This document shows, piece after piece, positions 25,788 through 32,810 of a DNA stretch of 64,000 nt. Position numbers and translations under genes: made by a program. The stretch's first letter is position 1, and the number at the start of each line of letters is the position of its first letter. Below the pieces are notes generated by a model that worked only from the letters and a program-made list of their open reading frames with translations, had not been told where the DNA came from and ran no database searches. Source of the stretch: JBBTCX01 sp964494205 (lineage in GTDB: Bacteria; Planctomycetota; Phycisphaerae; UBA1845); assembly GCA_964494205.1 (NCBI GenBank), contig CAZBRD010000018.1:22707-86706 (forward strand), written 5' to 3'.

Positions 25788-26873
25788 TCAATTCTTGCCT
25801 TTTTCCGCAGCAAATACCCGCCGAGCGACCGATGGGTCCAGCGATGCGGCCGAATCCGCGGGCAGAGTTTCGATCAGCCGCGTGATCATGTCGTCGCTCG
25901 TGACATTGTCGGCCTCGGCGTTGAAGTTCGTCAGCACGCGATGTCGCAACACCGGCAGCGCAACGCCGCGGATGTCCTCGATGGTCACATGGAATTGTCC
26001 ACGCAGAATCGCACGCGCTTTCCCAGCCATGACGAGACCCTGCGACGCACGCGGGCCCGCACCCCACGAAACGTAGTCCTTGATGAACTTGGGAACATCG
26101 CCCTTGTCGACGCGCGTGTTACGAACAATCCGCATCGCATAGCGAATCACGTGGTCCGCGCACGGCACGCGACGTACGATCTCCTGCAGCGCCATCACCT
26201 CTGCCGCATTCAGCGTGCGTTCAAGGTTTACTTCCTGCGCCGACGTGGTCATCTTGACGATCTGAAATTCTTCTTCTTCCGTCGGATAATCGACCAGCAC
26301 CTTGAACATGAATCGATCGAGCTGCGCCTCGGGAAGCGGATACGTTCCCTCCTGCTCGATGGGGTTCTGCGTGGCTAGAACGAAGAACGGCTTGGGCAGC
26401 TTGTGCGGGAAACCCGCAGCCGTCACCTGATTCTCTTGCATGGCTTCGAGCAATGCGGACTGCGTCTTTGGCGGCGTGCGGTTGATCTCATCCGCCAGCA
26501 CGACGTTCGCGAAGATCGGCCCCTTCACATAACGGAGCGACCGCGAGCCCGTGCCTTTGTCTTCTTCGATGACTTCGGTGCCGGTAATGTCCGACGGCAT
26601 CAGGTCTGGCGTGAACTGAATGCGCGAGAAACTGAGCGACAGCAACCGCGCCAGCGTGCTGATGAGCAGCGTCTTGGCCAGCCCGGGCACACCTTCGAGA
26701 ATGCAGTGCCCACGGCAGAACATGGCCACGAGCAACTGCTCGACGACCGGTTCCTGCCCGACGATAACCCTGCTTAGTTGTTTTCGAATCCGGTCATAGG
26801 AACTGACCAGTTTCTCGACCATCTGCACGTCATCCAGTTGCGGCTGAGCGTGCTCCTTAGGCGCGTTCGACAT
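25788..26873 (-). CDS. MoxR-family AAA+ ATPase
   Basis: A 361-residue MoxR-type AAA+ ATPase. Walker A is GVPGLAKT (about 58-65), followed by Walker B with the DEINR motif (VVLADEINRTPPKTQSALLE, near 128-145), sensor 1 ATQNP, and the QNP/EGTYPLPEAQLDRFM region typical of MoxR. The C-terminal helical lid domain is complete. It is the first gene of the Bat-type operon and would drive conformational change in the VWA and DUF58 partners. AAGGAG stands eight bases before ATG. Start is 49 bases after the LOG-family stop, so LOG and moxR could be co-transcribed. Confidence 0.93.
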   Translation of the reverse strand: MSNAPKEHAQPQLDDVQMVEKLVSSYDRIRKQLSRVIVGQEPVVEQLLVAMFCRGHCILEGVPGLAKTLLISTLARLLSLSFSRIQFTPDLMPSDITGTEVIEEDKGTGSRSLRYVKGPIFANVVLADEINRTPPKTQSALLEAMQENQVTAAGFPHKLPKPFFVLATQNPIEQEGTYPLPEAQLDRFMFKVLVDYPTEEEEFQIVKMTTSAQEVNLERTLNAAEVMALQEIVRRVPCADHVIRYAMRIVRNTRVDKGDVPKFIKDYVSWGAGPRASQGLVMAGKARAILRGQFHVTIEDIRGVALPVLRHRVLTNFNAEADNVTSDDMITRLIETLPADSAASLDPSVARRVFAAEKGKN

Positions 26874-26922
26874 CGTCCAACTCCTTGTCCCGATCGATCC
26901 GGGAAACTTGACGGAGTGGTTG

Positions 26923-27975
26923 TCAGATCGATGCCGCGTCGTTGATCCGATTGATCAGCATGCGCATTCGCCCCGCGCTGCGCTGGTCGAACCCAAAAAC
27001 CAACCGCGGCTTATCCGGCAACACCCCTTTTTCGCCCGGTAATGGACCGGGAAATTGCTCGAATACCCCGTCGGTAGTGATATCGGCAAACTCGGACCTA
27101 ATCTCGTCGAGCAACCCGGCCGATAACTCGCTATTGAGCCGCACAACAAGCCGTCCATCCAGATATCGCTGAGAATGATAGCACCGGTAAAACCGCATAA
27201 TCTCGTTAACGGCTTCGGATGCGTTGTCTGTTACAAAAAACAACCCCATGTCAGTGGGATCGAGCATCTTGTTGCCCAGGAGCTCGGCCTTCACATAAGT
27301 TCGCCAATGCTGCCAGTACGTACCTCCCGGTTCATCGCAGAGAACAATGGGTATTGGCGGCGACTTGACGGTTTGTATCAGAGTTAGACCCTCGAACCCT
27401 TCGTCCTGTGTCCCATACCCGCCGGGAAACAACACGATCGCTCGCGCCTCTTTTACGAACATCAGCTTTCGCGTGAAGAAGTATTTGAAGTTCACCAGCT
27501 TGGGGTCGTCGGCGATGACGTCGTTCGTTGCCTGCTCGAAGGGGAGGCTGATGGCCACACCGAAACTGGATTCGCGCGACGCACCGTGATGACCCGCCCG
27601 CATGATCCCGCCGCCCGCGCCCGTGATGACCATCCATCCTTTTTTCTGAATCAGTTCCGCGAACAGTTTGGCCTGCTGGTATTGCGGGTGACTTTCCGGT
27701 GTGCGTGCCGAACCGAAGATCGTGACTTTGGGAACCTCGGCGTAGGGCGAGAAAATTTTGAATGCGTAGCGGAGTTCCTTGAGCGCGGTGTTCAGAATCT
27801 TCACATCGCCGCGATCCGCGTTGTCAGCCGCCAGCCGACACAGCGTAATCAACATCTCGCCGATCAAATCTTCGTTTGCCCCGGGTGCAAACTCGCGTAC
27901 GAACTTCGTAATCGCCTCCATGCGATCCCGTCGCCGCGTATCCTGCGCCGACGAGAGAGCGGTCATGTCATCCAT
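26923..27975 (-). CDS. LOG-family nucleotide-binding protein (TIGR00730-type)
   Basis: A 350-residue protein with a Rossmann fold of the LOG (lysine decarboxylase-like/cytokinin-activating) family. The family motif is near 192-200 as FPGGYGTQDEGFE (usual PGGxGTxxE), and GAGGGIMRAGHHGA supplies the phosphate loop. Many bacterial LOG-like proteins hydrolyse nucleotide 5'-monophosphates; the activity here is not determined. The N-terminal 65 residues and C-terminal 130 residues (VVRLNSELSAGLLDEIRSEF) are extensions beyond the small LOG core, typical of the long, class II-like subtype. Start ATG 27975 has AAAGGA upstream. Confidence 0.85.
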   Translation of the reverse strand: MDDMTALSSAQDTRRRDRMEAITKFVREFAPGANEDLIGEMLITLCRLAADNADRGDVKILNTALKELRYAFKIFSPYAEVPKVTIFGSARTPESHPQYQQAKLFAELIQKKGWMVITGAGGGIMRAGHHGASRESSFGVAISLPFEQATNDVIADDPKLVNFKYFFTRKLMFVKEARAIVLFPGGYGTQDEGFEGLTLIQTVKSPPIPIVLCDEPGGTYWQHWRTYVKAELLGNKMLDPTDMGLFFVTDNASEAVNEIMRFYRCYHSQRYLDGRLVVRLNSELSAGLLDEIRSEFADITTDGVFEQFPGPLPGEKGVLPDKPRLVFGFDQRSAGRMRMLINRINDAASI

Positions 27976-28215
27976 CGAATTTCCTTTCTTCCTCGCTGAG
28001 TCGATACAACCTCGGCCCAGACTTACATGTCTTTTTCACTCAACTCTATTTAATCGGGAGATAGTCTAACTCAAGGCCGGTCCGTCCGCGACCCCGAACC
28101 AAAGCACGGTACTGTTATTGTTTGGCAGAAGCGTAGGGTCCGCCATGCGGACCATTTGGGGATTCTTGTGATGCGCCCACGATCAAAACCGCGACCGCGA
28201 GGCAGCGGCCCCATC

Positions 28216-28240
28216 AGAGCCGGGAGCGCAAGCGACCGGT
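28216..28240 (+). repeat. Palindromic intergenic repeat with GAGCGCAAGCGACCGG core
   Basis: The core AGCCGGGAGCGCAAGCGACC(GG) is imperfectly palindromic. A second relative, GTCGGGAGCGCGAACGACCGG, occurs near 53013. A widely distributed intergenic sequence; I do not know a formal name. Confidence 0.6.
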
Positions 28241-28261
28241 TGGAAATGCTACGAAGTAGTT

Positions 28262-28470
28262 GTAGGGCGGGTTCTACCCGCCGCTCAATCGCACACGATG
28301 TGATTCTTGTCCGCACTGAAAGTGCGAAGTTGTATGGCGGGTTTCACCCGCCGCATATTCGTGCATGGAATGATTCTCTCGTCCGCACTGAAAGTGCGAA
28401 GTAGGAAAGCCCAGGGCAGCGCCCTGGGGAATGTAGCGTAAAAGACGAATTCGCTCTGAAAGAGCGAAAG
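28262..28470 (+). repeat. Three tandem units, each a GC hairpin plus a CTGAAAG hairpin
   Basis: Units of about 70 bases: 28262-28329, 28330-28402 and 28403-28470. Each holds a GC-rich palindrome (GGCGGGTTCTACCCGCC, GGCGGGTTTCACCCGCC, CCCAGGGCAGCGCCCTGGG) followed by a hairpin around CTGAAAG (GCACTGAAAGTGC twice, then GCTCTGAAAGAGC). Stem bases differ between units while pairing is kept. This fills most of the 498-base gap between the LOG gene and the P-loop kinase gene; I see no gene in the remainder. Confidence 0.8.
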
Positions 28471-28473
28471 TTC

Positions 28474-28959
28474 TCAAATACTCTCGTATGATTCCATCGA
28501 CGTATATTCGCGCTTTTCCCCATTGAACCCATCGAAGATGGAGCGGTGTGCCTTCAACCCAAACTCGTCCTCGCGCGTTTCGTATTCGCGCACCCATTCG
28601 ATGAGTCTTTCTAGCATCGCATCCTGCTCGCTCGTGGAGGCGTACTTATCAGGTTCCCAAGGACGCCGCAGGCAATTGGCTACACACGCATCAACGCCCG
28701 GATTGAGGAAACGTAGTTCCGTACAATAGGGGAGGGCGGCTGTAACCAACTCGCCATAGCAGCCCTCCATGATCCACTCATCGTGTTTGTCGATGAATTG
28801 TCGAAGAAGTTCGATACTGTCATCCAAGGGGCGGCGAACTGCGACTTCTGCCCACGTGATCTGATCCAATGAGAGAAGCGGAATGCTCCGCTCTTCCATG
28901 AGACGCCGCGCCATGGTCGTTTTGCCGGAACCGGAATTGCCGAACAGGATAACTTTCAC
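28474..28959 (-). CDS. P-loop kinase, adenylate-kinase/FlaR-like
   Basis: A 161-residue single-domain P-loop protein: Walker A GNSGSGKTT (about 7-15), then LLSLDQITW, an acidic contact of the type used by this kinase-like group for substrate (the D-x-x-x-W pattern), and IMEGCYGE in place of a typical Walker B region. The group includes FlaR/topology-modulation-like and shikimate-kinase-like proteins, whose substrates are not established. Start is GTG at 28959. It follows the GNAT gene by six bases. Confidence 0.75.
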   Translation of the reverse strand: MKVILFGNSGSGKTTMARRLMEERSIPLLSLDQITWAEVAVRRPLDDSIELLRQFIDKHDEWIMEGCYGELVTAALPYCTELRFLNPGVDACVANCLRRPWEPDKYASTSEQDAMLERLIEWVREYETREDEFGLKAHRSIFDGFNGEKREYTSMESYESI

Positions 28960-28965
28960 GGCGAG

Positions 28966-29562
28966 CTACTTTCGTTCCAACCACTCGCGATCCAAAATCC
29001 CATACATCGCCGAGTCGCACCACTCGCCCTTGAGGAAGTAGTTCTCGCGCAACGTGCCTTCGAGCTTCATCCCCACCTTCTCCGCCACGTGGCACGAGGG
29101 CGTGTTGCGCGCGTCGCAGTCGGCGAAGATGCGATGCAGACCGAGCGTCTGAAAGCCAAAATCGAACAACGCAGCCACTGCATCGCTTGCGTATCCCTTG
29201 CCCCAGTACGATGGATGCAGATGATACCAGAGCATGGCTTCCTTGTGCTCGTAACGAAAAACTCCGAACCCGCATCGGCCGATCAGTCGCGCGGGCGAGT
29301 CATCCTGTTTCGCCGCGCCGTCGATACGCGGCACGATCGCGAAGTCGTACACTTTACGCGGCACTTCGACACGCGAACGTAATCCTTCCTCAATGTACTC
29401 GCGCGTCTGTTCCATGGTCTGCGGCTCAAAAAGCATGTATCGCGTGACGAGGGGGTTGCTCTCGACCTCATTGAGCGCTCCGCAGTCCTCCAGGCCAAGC
29501 TCACGCAAGAGCAGTCGCGACGTCGTTAATCGAATTGGACTTGTTTCCGCAGCCTGCATCAA
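28966..29562 (-). CDS. GNAT-family N-acetyltransferase (RimJ/RimL-type)
   Basis: A 198-residue GNAT protein. The N-terminus TSRLLLRELGLEDCGALNEV opens the fold as in RimJ-type enzymes. Motif A with the acetyl-CoA loop reads YWGKGYASDAVAALFDFGF (Q/R-x-x-G-x-G/A version, about 125-143), followed by LHRIFADCDARNTPS and the closing KVGMKLEGTLREN. Acceptor could be a protein N-terminus or a small molecule; context does not say. It is paired with a P-loop kinase of unknown substrate. Confidence 0.85.
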   Translation of the reverse strand: MMQAAETSPIRLTTSRLLLRELGLEDCGALNEVESNPLVTRYMLFEPQTMEQTREYIEEGLRSRVEVPRKVYDFAIVPRIDGAAKQDDSPARLIGRCGFGVFRYEHKEAMLWYHLHPSYWGKGYASDAVAALFDFGFQTLGLHRIFADCDARNTPSCHVAEKVGMKLEGTLRENYFLKGEWCDSAMYGILDREWLERK

Positions 29563-30077
29563 TGTAACTCAACCCGCCATCAGTATTTACGCTCTGCTCG
29601 CACCACTCAACGAGCGCCATTCGCGTTATTAGCTTACAAGCATTTATCAATACCTCCCTCTCCCTCTTAGGGAGAGGGTAGGGTGAGGGTCTCTTGAGTT
29701 GCTATTGCTTGGTTTTGTTACAGCGCCTAAGTGCTGAACGCACGAAGCATCCATGCAACTCTCAGAGCCCTTTGCGCAAGCAAAGGACAGTATCGAAGTT
29801 GAGCTAAGAATGAAAACTCGATCCTTATCCCGCCCCGGTTTTTCATCGTCCAGCATTCGCCAATCATCATTAGTTAGTGCCACGCCGTGTCACTACTTAG
29901 CTAGTTTTTTTCACCCGCAGCCAATTAGCCATTTGGAACCACCAGCAGAAAGAACAAACTATCAATGGAAACCAGGGCGCATCTTTCCAATGCTAGCGGA
30001 CATCGTAAACCTGGGCTACAATTTGGCGATCAAAGTTCTGCTGGTGTAAAGCTCTCACGATCTGCGGAGTTGGAAAC
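29563..30077. other. Intergenic region, no gene found
   Basis: Contains one dispersed hairpin repeat (29656-29692). The short frame from 29753 looks non-coding. Promoters for the divergent genes on each side were not identified with confidence. Confidence 0.5.
29656..29692 (+). repeat. Dispersed GC-hairpin repeat, copy 3 (CCCTCTCCCT family)
   Basis: Almost identical to copy 1 at 19746: CCCTCTCCCTCTTAGGGAGA then GGGTAGGGTGAGGGTCTC. Confidence 0.85.
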
Positions 30078-30509
30078 ATGAAACTCATCATTGGGCTTCT
30101 CGTTCTCGTCGGTATCGGTTGGGCGGTCATGTATTACGCGGGCGGCTACAACACCTTCGACGCGTCCGACCAGGGCATCAAAGCCAAGGCTGCGATCACG
30201 CCCGGTATGACATGGCAGAAAGCGTTTGACGTAACCAGCGATCCGAAGAAGTGGCAGGTCATTCAGCGCGAAGTTTCAACGCTCGGCGGCCAGCAAATTG
30301 AAACATTCAAGCCCGGCCCGCAAGCTCCGTTCACGCGCGAGAATCTCGAAAAGCGATTGCAGGAGGATTCCATTCCGCACGGATTCCAATGCACGTTTGC
30401 CTACTCTGACTCCGTGGCCTTCACGATCGTCTTCGATGGCTTCGGCGACGTCGACCACGTGGAAGATGCAGTGACGAAGGCTGACATGCTGCAGATGAAG
30501 GACAAATAA
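30078..30509 (+). CDS. Small membrane-anchored hypothetical protein
   Basis: A 143-residue protein with an N-terminal membrane helix or uncleaved signal (LIIGLLVLVGIGWAVMYYAG, about 3-22), then a mixed alpha-beta domain (KAKAAITPGMTWQKAFDVTS, HGFQCTFAYSDSVAFTIVFD). No catalytic motif is visible. I do not recognise it beyond a hypothetical family. The region TPGMTWQ resembles SmpA/OmlA-like starts (T-x-G-M-T), which are small outer-membrane assembly lipoproteins, but it lacks a lipobox. It stands alone between two minus-strand genes and two repeat clusters. Start ATG 30078 follows GTTGGAAAC. Confidence 0.6.
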   Translation: MKLIIGLLVLVGIGWAVMYYAGGYNTFDASDQGIKAKAAITPGMTWQKAFDVTSDPKKWQVIQREVSTLGGQQIETFKPGPQAPFTRENLEKRLQEDSIPHGFQCTFAYSDSVAFTIVFDGFGDVDHVEDAVTKADMLQMKDK

Positions 30510-30597
30510 TTTGGAAGAGACGAAACAATCGCGATGCAAGATTCAACTCGGACTTATTGATGACATTCATTGTGAATCTTGAGCCACAGGATGCGTT

Positions 30598-30692
30598 GCA
30601 GCCTGAAAGGCTGCGAATCAGTAGCCGGGGGTCGAGCGCAGCGAAAACCCCCGGATGATTCGAATGTTGAAACAAGGACCCTGAAAGGGTCC
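30598..30692 (+). repeat. Cluster of palindromic repeats of the CTGAAAG type plus a long GC hairpin
   Basis: Three hairpins in a row: GCAGCCTGAAAGGCTGC (30598-30614), CCGGGGGT...ACCCCCGG with a 14-base loop (30625-30654), and GGACCCTGAAAGGGTCC (30676-30692). The loop and inner CT/AG of the first and third match those at 28308 and 28384 while the outer stem bases differ. Confidence 0.75.
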
Positions 30693-30700
30693 GCTTAGAA

Positions 30701-32671
30701 TTACTGACCGGTGTCGCCGCCAATGAACCGCGCCAGCGCCCAATCGACGTGGTCGGACTTGTTCCCATCGCCGCCTTCGTCCGCCTTTAGTGTCAGTGTC
30801 TTGGCACCTTTCACCGAGACGCTGACGGGAACCGGCTTGTCCGCTCCGGTGAGAGTATTCGGCGTGAAATCGGGCGATGGTTTGCCGTCCACGTCAATGC
30901 TGATCGTCACTTTGCCCCTTTCGCCCGTGATTTCATCGAGCCCGACGATAGCCTCAAATCGTTCGACACCGTCGGGGACTTCATACGTAATCGCGGCCTT
31001 TGAATGCGTGCCCAGCCCACGAAGGTAGATCGAATCCCCCAGATGAATCATCGACCCGCCGACGCTGCGATCGTGCTGCAATTCCTTCCACCCTTGATAC
31101 GACGTCTTTGGCTTCAGCGTGCTCAAATACGTCACGTTGTCTTCGTCGACCACCGTCGGCGCGGCGCGAACCTGCGCAACCATCCAACCACTGAATCCAA
31201 TAGTCGCAACGATCGCCAGCAAAGTTATCACTTGGAACGCGCGGATAACGTGTGAGCGCGCAAACGTTTGTTCTCCGGGAATTGAAAGCGGTGTTTCGTC
31301 CACGGAGGCGCTTTTTCCCGCGAGCAAGCCAATGAGAATCAACGCGAAGATGATCAGATGCACGGTTGCGATTTGATTGGCCACCATGTCCGGCGGCAGA
31401 AACATCGAGACGTTGAGCAACAGCGTGGCGCTCAGCAGCACGAAGATTCGCTCGCGCCACGCACCGGTGACCGCCCAGAATGCAAGAAACGCGATCGTCG
31501 GCAGGGCGTATCGCTCGTGCATCTCCGTGGGGAAAAGGAAGAACGCGAGGCCGAGCAATCCTGCGGCTGCGAATCGCGAGATCACGTTGGGGCGCATGGC
31601 GTAGAGTGAGAGAATGATTGCAACGACTAAGCTATATGCTGCGAGCGAAATCGTGCGCCAGTTAATTCGAAGCATCCATGAGGCGTTGTCGGGAAAACTC
31701 GTGCGGCCGTCAGCCACAACTTTCACAATCGGTTCCGGAACTGCGAGGTCCGATGCGCTCGGCGTTCCGGTCAGCCACCATACGTTGTACGCACTTCGCG
31801 ACAGGTCAGAGTATTGGCCGATGACGTTTACATATCCGCGTCGAAACACTTCAGTGAGGTTGCCGGTCAGAGAGAAAGGCAGCGTGACGAAGGCTGTCAT
31901 CACGACAGCCCCGATCAGCATGAACGCCACGCCGAGGAATCGCTTGCGGCGAAACACTTCGAAGATGATCAAGGGCATGAACGCGATGCTCTGAAACTTC
32001 ATCAACATGGCGATGGCTGCGGCTGCGCCGGAAAGAGCGGTTCTGCTGCGATTGATGAAGACCAGTGACAAAAGGCAGAACGCTGTGTGGATCGAATCGA
32101 CTTGGCCCCAATACGCGGAGTTGTACAGCGCCAGCGGGTTGAGGAAGAACAACGCGCTCGCACCAACCGCTCGCCGTCCGCCGAACCACTTGCGGCCCTC
32201 GACGAATATCAGAATAGCAATCATCAAATCCGCGAGACAGGCGGGGGCTTTCAGTGCTGATTGCAGGACGCTCACGTCAGCAAGCTTTGGGTCAAAGAGA
32301 GCGACAATGTGCGCCACGCCCGACATGATCAGCAGCCAGAGAGGTGGGTAATCGCAGAAGCCGGTCTCGCCGAAAAATCCGCCGATGCCATGCTCGTGCA
32401 GACCTCGCGCCCACCTTTGGAAGAAGCCCATGTCGGACAGATGGCCGATGTTCGGCGTGAGCACGATCCATGCTCGAATCGCGAGGCCGATGAAGATGAT
32501 GCCGAGAAGTATTGGCCAGACGCGTGGGTCGGTTGAACGAATCACGTGAGTCACGAGCGGTTCACGCGGGCCGCGCGGCGGCAGGGGGGTGACTGAGTTT
32601 TCACGAACCTGTTCAATGGCAGGAGACGTTGGATGCGGTATCGGCTCGACACGTGCGTTGAGCGGGTTCAT
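30701..32671 (-). CDS. GT-C membrane glycosyltransferase with C-terminal NPCBM domain
   Basis: A 656-residue protein. About eleven membrane helices in residues 50-480 have the plan of GT-C glycosyltransferases (YWGQVDSIHTAFCLLSLVFI, characteristic Y-W-G-Q-x-D of GT87/PIG-M-like enzymes). After a last helix (FQVITLLAIVATIGFSGWMV, about 490-510) an extracytoplasmic domain of 140 residues is an NPCBM module: DRSVGGSMIHLGDSIYLRGL, GTHSKAAITYEVPDG, and the closing NKSDHVDWALARFIGG. NPCBM modules bind glycans. The most likely role is addition of a sugar to an envelope polymer that the NPCBM domain also recognises. It is a homologue of the gene at 32811 in architecture, 139 bases from it. Confidence 0.85.
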   Translation of the reverse strand: MNPLNARVEPIPHPTSPAIEQVRENSVTPLPPRGPREPLVTHVIRSTDPRVWPILLGIIFIGLAIRAWIVLTPNIGHLSDMGFFQRWARGLHEHGIGGFFGETGFCDYPPLWLLIMSGVAHIVALFDPKLADVSVLQSALKAPACLADLMIAILIFVEGRKWFGGRRAVGASALFFLNPLALYNSAYWGQVDSIHTAFCLLSLVFINRSRTALSGAAAAIAMLMKFQSIAFMPLIIFEVFRRKRFLGVAFMLIGAVVMTAFVTLPFSLTGNLTEVFRRGYVNVIGQYSDLSRSAYNVWWLTGTPSASDLAVPEPIVKVVADGRTSFPDNASWMLRINWRTISLAAYSLVVAIILSLYAMRPNVISRFAAAGLLGLAFFLFPTEMHERYALPTIAFLAFWAVTGAWRERIFVLLSATLLLNVSMFLPPDMVANQIATVHLIIFALILIGLLAGKSASVDETPLSIPGEQTFARSHVIRAFQVITLLAIVATIGFSGWMVAQVRAAPTVVDEDNVTYLSTLKPKTSYQGWKELQHDRSVGGSMIHLGDSIYLRGLGTHSKAAITYEVPDGVERFEAIVGLDEITGERGKVTISIDVDGKPSPDFTPNTLTGADKPVPVSVSVKGAKTLTLKADEGGDGNKSDHVDWALARFIGGDTGQ

Positions 32672-32810
32672 GTCGGAAACTTATACCCATGAACGCGCTT
32701 GCACAATGCAGTAGCGGCTGCAGCCGACAAGAATCGAAATGACGATACGCTAATTTCTAACCTGATGAATATGGAACCTAAATCAGAGTAACCCAGAGGA
32801 AACGAAGTGC

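Noticed and set aside
28262..28470. CRISPR-like array
   Set aside because: Units are palindromic with varied stems and no unique spacers of constant length; no cas genes are present.
29753..30049. 98-codon frame before the small membrane gene
   Set aside because: Low complexity and no ribosome site; looks like chance open frame in an intergenic repeat region.
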